A DNA stretch of 64,000 nt from GCA-2711565 sp963664245 (GCA_963664245.1 OY760934.1:3658001-3722000), one strand, 5' to 3'; counted from the stretch's first letter, positions 41,548-50,726 are shown. Notes: generated by a model not told the origin, from the sequence alone. Numbers and translations: made by a program.

Positions 41548-41712
41548 TTAGGAGTGTCCTTTAACTACAATTAACATGATTTTTAGGTTCAGCCTAAAAA
41601 ATTTATACACCTGGTATAAAAAATTGGTTCGCCAGAATTTAGTCATACGTGTAGGTACAGGCGGATAAAATTCGTCTTTGTTTGCGCTGTATATTTTATT
41701 TTTGGGTGTCAT
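41548..41712 (-). CDS. Small basic protein encoded directly downstream of the SQR-like gene
   Basis: A 54-residue ORF (165 bp) starting 23 bp after the flavoprotein gene on the same strand. It reads MTPKNKIYSANKDEFYPPVP, then TRMTKFWRTNFLYQVYKFFR and LNLKIMLIVVKGHS. The Pro-rich start, an amphipathic/aromatic middle and the hydrophobic end NLKIMLIVV look like a real membrane-surface peptide. I have the impression that similar small proteins accompany SQR-like genes in related genomes, but this rests on memory. It may help anchor or assemble the quinone reductase. Confidence 0.62.
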   Translation of the reverse strand: MTPKNKIYSANKDEFYPPVPTRMTKFWRTNFLYQVYKFFRLNLKIMLIVVKGHS

Positions 41713-41735
41713 ATTTTTTTGTTTGGGTTTAACAA

Positions 41736-43190
41736 TTATTCAGGTAACAGCCACCAGAAAGGGTAGCCTTTGGCTTTATGCATAAACATATAGTGTAGGA
41801 ATAATTTGATCCAATGCCCGGCCAGTCCGATTTCTCCGACGGTAGAGTTAATGTTACGACCCCATTCCGGATATTTTTCCCAGTCGGGAACAATAGGTGA
41901 AACGGTCATGGTAGCCCCCAGCCCGCGGGTCATACTGTATCCTGCCGAGACAATACAGGCTGCTCCCATACGTCCCATGCTGGCTTTGTGCTTATGAATG
42001 GTTTTTCCTTTTCTTATACTGAGTGCAATATTTTGAGCAATAATTTTCCCAATGACCCCAGAAGGCATGCCTGTACGCGGAGGTGCCGGGAAAATGGTGG
42101 TCCCATTGGGGCTTTTCATAGGTTTTGAAATGGAATGTGGCGGAGCAAAAGCAATACCTGCCGCGTAAATGTTTTCGTAAGCCGGATTTTGGTATGTTTC
42201 CGGCCAATCATTAATGCTCCATTCCTCAAATGTTTTTGGAGTGTAGTCGGCATCTACTTTCATAAAGCCGTTTGGAGCAAACAGGGTGGACGTAATTTCT
42301 TCACCGGATTTATTAAATGCTTTAAACGGCTGTCCGGAAAAAGCCGGTATAAGCATGGCAAAGTCAAAATCAATGCTGTGCTTTTCGCCATCAAGGGTTT
42401 CGTAATGAACCATGCCCGGTTCAACTTTATAAACACCTGCCCGTTTGATCCATTTAATATTATTTTCGGTAAAAACCGATTCAGCAAATACTTTTGTTGA
42501 GGTGATGTAACCGCCCCGTTTTACAAAAGCACCTCCCATTCCGAAATCACCAATTTCATATTCGTTGCTGATCCAGGTGATATCGGCCAGGTGCATTAGT
42601 TTTCTCCGTTTTAGTTCGAACGCGATGTTCAGGGCGTATTCAAAAGCTGCCCCCTGGCAGGTTGCATTCGGGTGTCCGGTTCCTATCAGGAAATGTTGGC
42701 GTTGGCCATCTTCCATGCGTTTGATGCAAGTTTGTAGTTCTTCCCAGGCGTGAGCCGCGTGACTATACGAACACACTGAAGTGGTATGTCCGCCGGGACC
42801 GAGGCCTTCGGTAGCTTCAAAATTTAATTTTGGCCCGGTGGCATTTACCAAATAATCATATTCTAAACGGGCTGTTTTTCCTTGATTTTCTTCGGAGGTG
42901 TATTCTATTTCTACAAAAGCACTTTTATTGTTTTGATCGCCTTCAGGATAAATAGCCGTAGCTTTTGCCTGCTCGAAATTAATTTTCCAGCGTTTGTAAA
43001 CTTTGTTTAATTTAAAACGTACTTGTTCCGGTTTCATCCGCCCGACACCCACCCAAATATTGGATGGTATCCATTGATAATATTGGCTGGGCGAAACAAC
43101 TGTTACGTCATGTTTTTTGCCAAGTTTTTTTTTGAGAAAGGCAGCGGCAGTGTGGCCAGAGATTCCCGCTCCAAGTACGATAACTTTCAT
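41736..43190 (-). CDS. FAD-dependent oxidoreductase, sulfide:quinone oxidoreductase-like
   Basis: A 484-residue flavoprotein. The N-terminal VIVLGAGISGHTAAAFL binds the ADP part of FAD. LVNATGP and ENIYAAGIAFAPP are further FAD contacts. Three cysteines placed as in SQR are present: Cys140 (TTSVCSYSH), Cys178 (NATCQGAAF) and Cys412 (GAACIVSAG). The C-terminus is aromatic and hydrophobic (WIKLFLHYMFMHKAKGYPFW), suited to membrane binding. Sulfide oxidation to the quinone pool is the likely role, consistent with a sulfidic habitat. The sequence is long and diverged from classical SQR, so a related substrate is possible. A small ORF follows. Confidence 0.82.
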   Translation of the reverse strand: MKVIVLGAGISGHTAAAFLKKKLGKKHDVTVVSPSQYYQWIPSNIWVGVGRMKPEQVRFKLNKVYKRWKINFEQAKATAIYPEGDQNNKSAFVEIEYTSEENQGKTARLEYDYLVNATGPKLNFEATEGLGPGGHTTSVCSYSHAAHAWEELQTCIKRMEDGQRQHFLIGTGHPNATCQGAAFEYALNIAFELKRRKLMHLADITWISNEYEIGDFGMGGAFVKRGGYITSTKVFAESVFTENNIKWIKRAGVYKVEPGMVHYETLDGEKHSIDFDFAMLIPAFSGQPFKAFNKSGEEITSTLFAPNGFMKVDADYTPKTFEEWSINDWPETYQNPAYENIYAAGIAFAPPHSISKPMKSPNGTTIFPAPPRTGMPSGVIGKIIAQNIALSIRKGKTIHKHKASMGRMGAACIVSAGYSMTRGLGATMTVSPIVPDWEKYPEWGRNINSTVGEIGLAGHWIKLFLHYMFMHKAKGYPFWWLLPE

Positions 43191-43307
43191 ACATTAAAAT
43201 ATTTGGTTCTGTTATTCTAAATTATAAAAAAAAGCAATCTGTTTGTTAATGAGGGAGATATTTAGAGGAATTTCTAAATAAAAACAAAGGAATAGCTGTA
43301 AAAAAAA

Positions 43308-43336
43308 GAAACCCTCTTGATTTTATGAGGGTTCTT
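43308..43336 (-). terminator. Terminator of tRNA-Met
   Basis: On the minus strand AAGAACCCTC pairs with GAGGGTTTCTT across a ten-base AT loop, followed by a T run. It begins 2 nt after the tRNA 3' end. Confidence 0.75.
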
Positions 43337-43337
43337 G

Positions 43338-43411
43338 TAGCGAGACCGAGAATTGAACTCGGGACCTCCGGGTTATGAATCCGACGCTCTAACCAACTGA
43401 GCTACCTCGCC
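43338..43411 (-). tRNA. tRNA-Met (CAT)
   Basis: A 74-nt gene starting GGCGAGGTAGCTCAGTTGG on the minus strand. The acceptor GGCGAGG/TCTCGCT has two G-U pairs. The D-arm is GCTC/GAGC. The anticodon loop TTCATAA gives CAT (complement of 43375-43377). The T-arm is CCGAG-TTCAATT-CTCGG, and A73 follows; CCA is not encoded. The last pair of the anticodon stem (31-39) is A-C. The first base pair is G-U, and lacking the C-A mismatch of initiators it reads as elongator Met, though Ile2 (lysidine) cannot be excluded. Confidence 0.92.
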
Positions 43412-43468
43412 GTATTTAGGTTTGCAAAAATATAAAAATTATGGGTTTTACAAACCTAAAATCAAAAA

Positions 43469-44608
43469 TTATTTGAGTTCAGTTATCGTCTCCTCATAAA
43501 TCACCCCGCGATGCGCCAATCCTTTTAATAGAAAGTCGACACACTTTTTGTTACGTCCGATAAATTCTGGTGCTGAGACGCCTTTTTCTTTATACAAGCC
43601 TGTGGCTACCATTCGTAATGCAGTGGTTGCTGTATAGCCCGTCGTTCGAGCCATGGAGTGGGTGTTTGTTTCGGAATCGTATTCGTCAAAAAGATCGTAA
43701 ACATAACGCAATCTTTTGCCCTCTTTTTCGCCCTCTACAATGATTCGCATAATGGTTACGTCTTCATTACCTTCTTTGAGTTGCCATTTGGGAAACAACA
43801 ATTTTGTAGTAAAATCCAGCGGGCTTATCATCATCCCGTTTACGTCAACGGGGTCTTTACTGAAAAATCCGGTTTCGCGGAGAACTTTCATTTTTTCAAT
43901 GTGTCCCGGGTAACGTAACGTTTTTTCAATCATGTAAGGAGCGTCAATGGTTTTTGCTAACGAACGCAAACCATCGCTGTTAAAAGCTTCCAGCGTTCCA
44001 ATAAAAGGAAAATTCATCAGCTCGGGGTCGGAAAGAGCCGGTTTAATCACTTCTTTCCCGTTTTCGATATACCTGGCCGGGCGGGTATATTCTTCAATAA
44101 CGTCAATGGGGGAGAACACGGCTTTGTACTCGTAGGGCCATTCGCGCACCTTAGGTAAACCTCCTACATAAGTAATGGCTTTGTCTGTTTTATCCAGCAA
44201 GTTTGATACGTAGCCAATCAAAACATTGCTCATGCCCGGGGCTACACCAATATCGGAAATGGCAACTACCCCGTTTTTTCTGGCTAGTTCGTCCAGCTCA
44301 AATAAATCTTCCGGGAAAAATGCAATGTCGATCACATTTTTGCCAGATTCAATAATGGCTTTCAGTGTTTGAAATCCCATGAACCCGGGAACGGCATTTA
44401 AAACAATATCAAAATTTTTAATAACATCCTTTACGTTTTCTGTTTCGTAAAGATCTTTTTGGATGGTATTTATATTTTCAAAGTCTTTGAATTTTTCTAA
44501 GTGGTCGGGGCAAATATCGGCTACACTTACTTCAAAATTTTCGTCGTTGGCAAGATCAATAGCCATAGGGCCACCTACCAATCCTGCGCCTAATACTATT
44601 ACTTTCAT
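43469..44608 (-). CDS. Saccharopine dehydrogenase family protein
   Basis: A 379-residue NAD(P)-dependent enzyme. VIVLGAGLVGGPMAIDL (4-20) is the Rossmann motif. DIVLNAVPGFMGF and VISDIGVAPGMSNVL, by recall, fit the lysine 6-dehydrogenase/saccharopine-reductase branch. It would act on lysine-derived amino acids in the cytoplasm, but the exact substrate is not determined. Its start lies inside the end of the EamA transporter gene (53-bp overlap in another frame), so the pair may be coupled, perhaps as transporter and catabolic enzyme. Confidence 0.86.
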   Translation of the reverse strand: MKVIVLGAGLVGGPMAIDLANDENFEVSVADICPDHLEKFKDFENINTIQKDLYETENVKDVIKNFDIVLNAVPGFMGFQTLKAIIESGKNVIDIAFFPEDLFELDELARKNGVVAISDIGVAPGMSNVLIGYVSNLLDKTDKAITYVGGLPKVREWPYEYKAVFSPIDVIEEYTRPARYIENGKEVIKPALSDPELMNFPFIGTLEAFNSDGLRSLAKTIDAPYMIEKTLRYPGHIEKMKVLRETGFFSKDPVDVNGMMISPLDFTTKLLFPKWQLKEGNEDVTIMRIIVEGEKEGKRLRYVYDLFDEYDSETNTHSMARTTGYTATTALRMVATGLYKEKGVSAPEFIGRNKKCVDFLLKGLAHRGVIYEETITELK

Positions 44609-45503
44609 TTTTTGGTCGTTGTTTTAGTTTATCAAGTTGTGTTAAGATGACCCCTAAAATTACAATAAAAATTCCACTAATCTTAATCCATGTAAATTCT
44701 TCGGAAAGCATAATGTATGAAGTGATCCCGGTAAAGATGGGGATTAAGTTGGTGTAAATATTGCTCCGGCTTACGCCAATTTTCCGGACAGCCGTGGTAA
44801 AAACAATAAATGCAATGGATGAGGCAAAAATAGCCAACAACAACAGGGAAGATACTAGTTGAACATTTGGTTTTACCTGTATGAACTCCTGATAATCGAA
44901 AATGATAAAGAGCGGAAGGAAGAATAAAACGCCCAGCGAGTTTTGGTAAGTAACAATAGCAATGGATGAATAGTAGTTGCTCAATTTTTTTAACAAAATA
45001 CTGTAAACAATTGCCGAGGCAACGGCTCCAAATAAAAATAATACCCCAAGGGGATCGGCTTCCAGCGAAAATTTTTTATTAAGCATAATTAACAATACCC
45101 CGACAAAAGACAATATTATCCCCAGGGTGTTTATTTTGCTGAAACGTTCGCCCAGGGTAAAATAAGCAACGATTGGAATAAAAAGCGGGATGGTTGCAAT
45201 AATAACCGAACTGATGGTGGGCGAAACCTGATTCAGCCCGAAACTTTCACCAATGAAGTATAAAAATGGATTGAAAAAAGTAGATAAAGCCAGCAATAAA
45301 TAGTGTTCTTTCCTGATTTTTTCAAATTTGCCGAAAATGGAAATGTAAGCAAACAAGAAGAGCGAAGAGATAACCAAACGCAAAAAAACCGTGGTGATGG
45401 GATTGTAATATTCAAAAACAATTTTTGACCACACGTACGACATTCCCCATATAAACATGGCTAAAAGTGCCAGCAGGTGTACGTTTACTTTAAACTTTTT
45501 CAA
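44556..45503 (-). CDS. EamA/DMT family transporter
   Basis: A 315-residue inner-membrane protein with ten helices in two five-helix EamA repeats. Examples are LLALLAMFIWGMSYVWSKIV at the start of repeat 1 and VLFLFGAVASAIVYSILLKK at the start of repeat 2. YTNLIPIFTGITSYIMLSEE is the typical late motif. The family exports amino acids or other metabolites. The last 17 codons extend into the downstream dehydrogenase gene and are basic (IRRRIGRWPYGY). An amino-acid substrate would suit the neighbour, but this is inference. Confidence 0.9.
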   Translation of the reverse strand: MKKFKVNVHLLALLAMFIWGMSYVWSKIVFEYYNPITTVFLRLVISSLFLFAYISIFGKFEKIRKEHYLLLALSTFFNPFLYFIGESFGLNQVSPTISSVIIATIPLFIPIVAYFTLGERFSKINTLGIILSFVGVLLIMLNKKFSLEADPLGVLFLFGAVASAIVYSILLKKLSNYYSSIAIVTYQNSLGVLFFLPLFIIFDYQEFIQVKPNVQLVSSLLLLAIFASSIAFIVFTTAVRKIGVSRSNIYTNLIPIFTGITSYIMLSEEFTWIKISGIFIVILGVILTQLDKLKQRPKNESNSIRRRIGRWPYGY

Positions 45504-45653
45504 TGGTAGATTTGGTTTTTTAAAAAATAAAAGCTTCGCAAAAGTATTGAATTTTTATTTTTCGGCTTATTTTTAAAGGTAGAATTAATTTTTTTTACAA
45601 AAAGTGTAACAATTTTTTATGAACGCCTGTCTTTTAACCAAAAGTAAGTCATT

Positions 45654-46226
45654 TTGAACGAAGAAATAAAGAATATCCATCAAGAGTTAATTGATGCGTG
45701 CTTTGAGAACGATCAAAAAGCACAGTTCAAAATCTATAAATTATATTATAAAGCCATGTACAACACTGCATACAGAATACTAAACGATAAGATGGAAGCG
45801 GAAGATGCTATGCAGGAGGCTTTTTTGGATGCTTTTAGGAAGATTCATCAATACGATGGGAGCGCAACTTTCGGAGCCTGGTTGAAACGGATTACCATAA
45901 ATAACTCGATCGACATACTAAAACGCCGTAAACCAATCGAAAGTATCGATGACGTAAAAACCGATTTCTCGGAGATTGTTGATGAAGACTACCTGGAAGT
46001 GATTTCTTATAAAATTGATGCCATTCGCGAATGTATGCATCAATTACCCGAGGCGTACCGTGTTATTTTGTCATTGCATTTGCTGGAAGGTTACGATCAC
46101 GAGGAAATTTCAAACATTATGGAACTCTCGTACAACGCCACCCGGACAAAATATTCACGTGCTCGTCAAAGATTACTGGCACTACTTAAACAATCAGATA
46201 TTAAAAACACTGTTAACTTGAATTAA
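45654..46226 (+). CDS. RNA polymerase ECF sigma factor
   Basis: A 190-residue sigma-70 family protein. Region 2 spans about 12-85 (YNTAYRILNDKMEAEDAMQE, then FGAWLKRITINNSIDILKRR) and region 4 about 120-180 (LPEAYRVILSLHLLEGYDHE, then EISNIMELSYNATRTKYSRA). The start is a TTG (MNEEIKN), because no in-frame ATG precedes the conserved part and an ATG at 45619 is out of frame. The next gene begins 1 bp after the stop and encodes a membrane protein likely to act as its anti-sigma factor. Confidence 0.9.
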   Translation: MNEEIKNIHQELIDACFENDQKAQFKIYKLYYKAMYNTAYRILNDKMEAEDAMQEAFLDAFRKIHQYDGSATFGAWLKRITINNSIDILKRRKPIESIDDVKTDFSEIVDEDYLEVISYKIDAIRECMHQLPEAYRVILSLHLLEGYDHEEISNIMELSYNATRTKYSRARQRLLALLKQSDIKNTVNLN

Positions 46227-46227
46227 A

Positions 46228-46773
46228 ATGTCAATTATTGAACAACGAATAAGTAAAAACAAAAAAGTTTTTGATGTTCACGAACCGGATGAAGGACACT
46301 TCAAACGATTCGAGAGCAAGCTTCAAAAACTTCATCCTGAAACTAAAAAAGTTTCGCAAAAAAGACTTGCTCCTGTTTTTATACGGGTTGCTGCCGTTGG
46401 ACTTATTTTGCTGGCGGCATCAGGCATTCTTTTCAATTACCCGGCTCTTTTTGAAAAAAATGCAACCCCCGAACTTAGCCCTGAATTAGTTGAGTTAGAT
46501 CAGTATTATGCAAATCAAAACCAACAAAAAATGAGGGAAATAGAAAGCGTTGTTGGTGAAGATCAGGAAATGCTGGCCATGAAAGATAAAGCCATGCATA
46601 AGGTAACCCGCTTGCAGGATAATACCGAGAAACTAAAAACAGAATACGTCGAGAATAATGAAAATGAAAAAGTGTATGGTGCACTGGTTAGCAATTACAG
46701 GTTGTTGTCATCGGCACTGGACAAGGTCCTCGATAGTATGCATGAAATTAAATACAAAAAAACTTCGAACTAA
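46228..46773 (+). CDS. Putative membrane anti-sigma factor
   Basis: A 181-residue protein with a cytoplasmic N-terminal part of about 50 residues, one transmembrane helix (VFIRVAAVGLILLAASGILF, about 50-69) and a periplasmic coiled-coil region (about 80-175). The layout matches single-pass anti-sigma regulators, and the gene lies 1 bp after the ECF sigma gene. No classic anti-sigma zinc motif is seen. It would hold the sigma factor at the membrane until an envelope signal arrives. The role is inferred from topology and position. Confidence 0.65.
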   Translation: MSIIEQRISKNKKVFDVHEPDEGHFKRFESKLQKLHPETKKVSQKRLAPVFIRVAAVGLILLAASGILFNYPALFEKNATPELSPELVELDQYYANQNQQKMREIESVVGEDQEMLAMKDKAMHKVTRLQDNTEKLKTEYVENNENEKVYGALVSNYRLLSSALDKVLDSMHEIKYKKTSN

Positions 46774-46788
46774 AAATTGATTGTGATT

Positions 46789-47829
46789 ATGAAAAGGGTA
46801 AAAATATTGTTCATCGTTTTATTGGGAGTATTGACAGTTTCTGCCTATGCTTCCGAAACATTGGAAAAAGAATTCCAGGATAGCTTTGCCGTAAACAAAG
46901 ATGCCAAATTAAAAATTAATAATAAGTATGGAACCGTTTATTTAACGGCCTGGGATAAGAACGAAATTAAAATCGATGTGCTTGTTAAGGTGAGTTCAAA
47001 CGATAAGCCTTCAAAACTGGAAGAACTGCTTGCAGGCATTAAGGTGGATATGAGTGGAAACAGTAGTTTGGTGGAAGCCGCTTCCTCGATTCCTCAAATG
47101 CGTAATATGAAGAACCTAAGTTTAAGCATTGATTATCATATAAAATTGCCGGCCAGCATTCAGTTGGATATTTACCAGACTTATGGCAATATAATTATCA
47201 ATGATAATTGGGAAGGTTCAAGCAGCCTGGAAGTAAAATATGGTGATATACAAGCCCGTAACTTATCAAATGCGATTAATCGTTTTGATGTTGCGTATGG
47301 TGATTTATATGCTGAAAATATTGAAGCTTGCAAGTTGGATATTGCTTATTCGGATGTCCAAATTGACGGAATTAATAAGGCAGATATCGACGCTTCTTAT
47401 AGCGATATTGAACTGGGAAAGGTTCACCGCCTGTTATTGCGTTCGGGTTTTGATGATGTTGAAGTAAAGGAAGTGACGGATGTTGATTTACGTTCAAGTT
47501 ATTCCGATTTCAAATTCCGTTCTGTTTTGAATACTGTGGAAGCCAGCCTGGATTATGGTGAGATTGAGATTGATTATCTGGCTCCCAATTTTAAACGCAT
47601 CAAAATTGATAGCGATAATTCTGATGTTGAGATTGAGGTGGCTGAAAAAGCAAGCTATTCGGTAGATGTAATGACCCGTTACGGCGATTTGTACATCCGA
47701 AACAAAGCCAATATCTCTAAAGAAAAATTATCTCATTCATCGTACCGCTATACCGGGACTGTTGGATCGGGAAAGAAAAACGGGGAAATTATTATAGACG
47801 CTGATTATGCCAGCATAGAAATAAAATAA
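46789..47829 (+). CDS. Exported beta-helix-like protein (DUF4097-like)
   Basis: A 346-residue protein with signal peptide (ILFIVLLGVLTVSAYA). The mature part is a run of short beta repeats with the pattern Y-G/S-D-I/V, for example EVKYGDIQARNL, DVAYGDLYAENI, DIAYSDVQIDGI and DASYSDIELGKV. This is typical of DUF4097 and related bactofilin-like solenoids. I chose the ATG at 46789 rather than a TTG at 46777 because it gives a normal signal peptide. It is the third gene of the sigma-factor operon, so it probably belongs to the envelope response it controls. Confidence 0.78.
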   Translation: MKRVKILFIVLLGVLTVSAYASETLEKEFQDSFAVNKDAKLKINNKYGTVYLTAWDKNEIKIDVLVKVSSNDKPSKLEELLAGIKVDMSGNSSLVEAASSIPQMRNMKNLSLSIDYHIKLPASIQLDIYQTYGNIIINDNWEGSSSLEVKYGDIQARNLSNAINRFDVAYGDLYAENIEACKLDIAYSDVQIDGINKADIDASYSDIELGKVHRLLLRSGFDDVEVKEVTDVDLRSSYSDFKFRSVLNTVEASLDYGEIEIDYLAPNFKRIKIDSDNSDVEIEVAEKASYSVDVMTRYGDLYIRNKANISKEKLSHSSYRYTGTVGSGKKNGEIIIDADYASIEIK

Positions 47830-47852
47830 ATAATTAAATAAAAAACAGAAAG

Positions 47853-48569
47853 ATGAAAAACTTATTTAAAATCGGATTACTTGCATTGGTAATCGTTGTG
47901 CTCTCCCCCTCAAATTCTTTTGCAAAAAGAGGTGTTTGGGGAAACGGGGATGTGGAAAAAGAAACCCGGAATATTCGTTCGTTTAATGCCATTGATATCA
48001 GCAGTGCTTTTGAAGTTGAACTAACCCAGGGAAATACCGAATCGCTGGTGATTGAAGCCGACGAAAATATCATGGAAAATATCATTACCGAGGTGGTTGG
48101 CGGAACCCTGAAAATATACGTGAAAGGTAATGTCCGTAAGGTTGAAAAGATGAAAGCCTACATCACTTTTAAAATGATTGATGAAATTGAAACCAGCGGA
48201 GCGGTTGATCTAAAAGGAATGAATAAAATGAAATTTAACGATCTTTTTATCGACTCAAGCGGAGCCAGTGATATTGAACTGGAATTGACAGCCAACGAAC
48301 TTAAATTGGATTTCAGCGGTGCTACTGAAATAAACCTCGTTGGTTATGCCGATGCTTTGTTTATTGATTCTTCGGGAGCCTCAGATATCAGAGCCCTGGA
48401 TTTTGAAGTGAAAAGATGCGAAGTGGATGCTTCCGGTGCCAGTACCATCAAGGTTTTTGTAACCGATGAGTTGGAAGTTGAAGCTTCCGGTGCAACCACC
48501 GTGCGCTACAAAGGACGGCCAGCAGTAGATATTGACACCTCCGGTGCTTCAAGCGTACGCAGGTATTAA
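47853..48569 (+). CDS. Head GIN domain (DUF2807) exported protein
   Basis: A 238-residue protein with a signal peptide (IGLLALVIVVLSPSNSFA) followed by a putative auto-transporter adhesin, head GIN domain. RNIRSFNAIDISSAFEVELT is the canonical start. Six or more repeats end in SGA (TSGAVDL, SSGASDI, FSGATEI, ASGASTI, ASGATTV, TSGASSV). Function unknown; such proteins are common in Bacteroidota envelopes. It ends the sigma-factor operon and is followed by a strong terminator. Confidence 0.88.
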   Translation: MKNLFKIGLLALVIVVLSPSNSFAKRGVWGNGDVEKETRNIRSFNAIDISSAFEVELTQGNTESLVIEADENIMENIITEVVGGTLKIYVKGNVRKVEKMKAYITFKMIDEIETSGAVDLKGMNKMKFNDLFIDSSGASDIELELTANELKLDFSGATEINLVGYADALFIDSSGASDIRALDFEVKRCEVDASGASTIKVFVTDELEVEASGATTVRYKGRPAVDIDTSGASSVRRY

Positions 48570-48589
48570 TTTTAAATACTGTTTTAAAT

Positions 48590-48619
48590 AAAAAGGGAAA
48601 ACGAAAGTTTTCCCTTTTT
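48590..48619. terminator. Strong terminator of the sigma-factor operon
   Basis: AAAAAGGGAAAAC (48590-48602) pairs perfectly with GTTTTCCCTTTTT (48607-48619) around GAAA. It is symmetric enough to act in both directions, so it could also serve ligA. Confidence 0.92.
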
Positions 48620-48627
48620 ATTGTTAT

Positions 48628-48655
48628 GTTATGCTGAGCGTAGTCGAAGCACGAC
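48628..48655. repeat. Dispersed repeat of the GTCATGCTGAGCG...GAAGCATGAC type
   Basis: GTTATGCTGAGCGTAGTCGA followed by AGCACGAC forms an imperfect hairpin (6 of 8 arm positions match). It belongs, by recall, to a widespread family of intergenic repeats in Bacteroidota, distinct in core sequence from the one at 1418-1496 but sharing the ATGCTGA start. Confidence 0.45.
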
Positions 48656-48677
48656 TTAGTATTTTAGGATAATAATC

Positions 48678-50726
48678 TTATTCTTTTACCATCCCCTCAA
48701 AATCCCCCTCACTAATGACAGGAATGCCCAGACTCTCGGCTTTGGCTAATTTACTGGGACCCATGTTTTCGCCGGCCAGTACATAATCGGTTTTTTTACT
48801 GATGGAACCTACATTCTTTCCGCCGTGTTTTTCAATCAAAACCTTGATCTCATCGCGGGAGTAATTGGCGAAAACGCCGCTTACTACAAAGCTTTTTCCG
48901 GCCAGTTTGTCCGACAAAACCTGGCTTTCTGTTTCCTGGTATTCCAGTTGTAAACCATATTTCCTGAGTTTTTCAATAAACATCATGTTTTGCAGTTCGG
49001 CAAAGTAATCGAGAATAGACTGGGCAATTTTATCGCCAATTTCATCAACGGCAATCAACTCTTCAAAGCTGGCATCCATCAGCTTGTCGATGGATTTAAA
49101 ATGAGCCGCCAATTTTTTAGCCACGGTTTCGCCCACGTAGCGGATTCCAATGGCGTATAACACCCGCTCAAAGCCAACTTTTTTAGACTCTTCCAGGCCT
49201 TTTAAAATATTTTCTACGGTCTTTTCTTTAAAGCTGAGTTTGCGGTCCTTTTGTCCATCGCTGCTGGGCAAAACTTTTTCCAAACCAAATAAATCCTGGT
49301 ATCTTAAACTGTATAGATCGGCAGCATCGGCAATTAGTTTTTTATCAAACAGCAGTTCAATTTTCCCTTCCCCGAGGCTATCAATATCCATGGCCTTGCG
49401 GCTGATAAAGTGCTCTACACGCCCTTTGATTTGTGGCGGACAATTGTATTCGTTAGGGCAATAATGGTTGGCTTCGCCTTCTTTGCGGATCAAGGGTGTG
49501 CCACATTCGGGGCAGTTTTGGATGAACTCAACAGGAAGTAAATCATCGCTTCTTTGCGTTTTATCCACGCCTGTTATTTTTGGGATGATCTCTCCGCCTT
49601 TCTCCACAAAAACAAAGTCTCCAATGTGAATGTCGAGGTTTTTGATAATATCAGAATTGTGCAATGAGGCTCTTTTTACAGTTGTCCCGGCCAATAAAAC
49701 AGGTTCTAGGTTTGCTACTGGTGTAATACTTCCGGTTCGCCCAACCTGGTAAGAAATGGAGTTTAATTTGGTAAGTGCCTGCTCGGCTTTGAATTTGTAG
49801 GCAATGGCCCAGCGGGGAGATTTGGCGGTAAACCCCAGCATTTCCTGGTCGGTCAGAGAGTCGATTTTAATGACGATGCCGTCAATGTCAAACGGGAGTG
49901 TTTTTCGCCTTTCCTCCCATTCGTTGATGAAGGCAAAGATTTCATCAACATTGTTGCATAATTTGATGTGATCCGAAATTTTGAAGCCCCATTTTTTTGC
50001 CTGCTGTAAATTTTGGTAATGCGATTGATGGGGGAGGTTCTCACCGTAAAGAATATATAAAAAACAATCCAACGGACGTTTGGCAACTTCGCCGGAGTCT
50101 TGCATTTTCAAGGTTCCTGAAGCGGCGTTCCGCGGATTGGCAAAGGCTTGCTCGCCTTTTTCTTCGCGTTCCTGGTTTAGTTTATAAAACCCCTGGTGCG
50201 GATAAAAAATTTCCCCCCGTATTTCAAATTCTTCGGGGTAGGTTCCGTTTAAATGCAAGGGGATGCTTCGGATGGTTTTGGCGTTGGCGGTAACATCGTC
50301 GCCCTGCATGCCGTCGCCGCGAGTCACGGCTCGTTCTAAAATCCCGTTTTTGTAAATCAGCCCGATGGCTACACCGTCGAATTTGAGTTCACACACGTAT
50401 TGAAATTTGTGCTCGATGGTTTTTCGGGTACGTTTGTCAAATTCCCGGATTTCTTCTTCGGAGTATGTGTTCCCCAGCGAAAGCATAGGGTATTTATGTT
50501 TTACCTGTTTGAATTCTTTGGTAACAGAACCGCCTACTTTTTGCGAAGGAGAGTGAGGCGAAAGAAATTCAGGAAACTCGGTTTCGAGCCTGTTGAGTTC
50601 TTCCAGCAGCATGTCGAAATCGTAATCGCTGATGCTTGGCTGTGATAATACGTAATAGCTGTAGTTATGTTGTTCGATCTCGTGGCTTAACTCCCGGATT
50701 CGTTTTTGAGCTTCTTCTCGGTTCAT
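48678..50726 (-). CDS. ligA: NAD-dependent DNA ligase
   Basis: Seals nicks in replication and repair using NAD. Lys115 in CELKFDGVAIGL is the adenylated residue (KxDG). A four-cysteine zinc site (CPECGTPL, then HYCPNEYNCPP) lies around 405-430, a helix-hairpin-helix region follows, and a BRCT domain ends the protein (GKSFVVSGVFANYSRDEIKV). The length of 682 residues is normal and the N-terminal Ia domain (YSYYVLSQPSISDYDFDMLL) is intact. The gene is monocistronic. Confidence 0.97.
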   Translation of the reverse strand: MNREEAQKRIRELSHEIEQHNYSYYVLSQPSISDYDFDMLLEELNRLETEFPEFLSPHSPSQKVGGSVTKEFKQVKHKYPMLSLGNTYSEEEIREFDKRTRKTIEHKFQYVCELKFDGVAIGLIYKNGILERAVTRGDGMQGDDVTANAKTIRSIPLHLNGTYPEEFEIRGEIFYPHQGFYKLNQEREEKGEQAFANPRNAASGTLKMQDSGEVAKRPLDCFLYILYGENLPHQSHYQNLQQAKKWGFKISDHIKLCNNVDEIFAFINEWEERRKTLPFDIDGIVIKIDSLTDQEMLGFTAKSPRWAIAYKFKAEQALTKLNSISYQVGRTGSITPVANLEPVLLAGTTVKRASLHNSDIIKNLDIHIGDFVFVEKGGEIIPKITGVDKTQRSDDLLPVEFIQNCPECGTPLIRKEGEANHYCPNEYNCPPQIKGRVEHFISRKAMDIDSLGEGKIELLFDKKLIADAADLYSLRYQDLFGLEKVLPSSDGQKDRKLSFKEKTVENILKGLEESKKVGFERVLYAIGIRYVGETVAKKLAAHFKSIDKLMDASFEELIAVDEIGDKIAQSILDYFAELQNMMFIEKLRKYGLQLEYQETESQVLSDKLAGKSFVVSGVFANYSRDEIKVLIEKHGGKNVGSISKKTDYVLAGENMGPSKLAKAESLGIPVISEGDFEGMVKE

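Noticed and set aside
41577..41669. A 30-residue plus-strand frame (MIFRFSLKNLYTWYKKLV...)
   Set aside because: It is antisense to the better supported 54-residue minus-strand gene and has no promoter.
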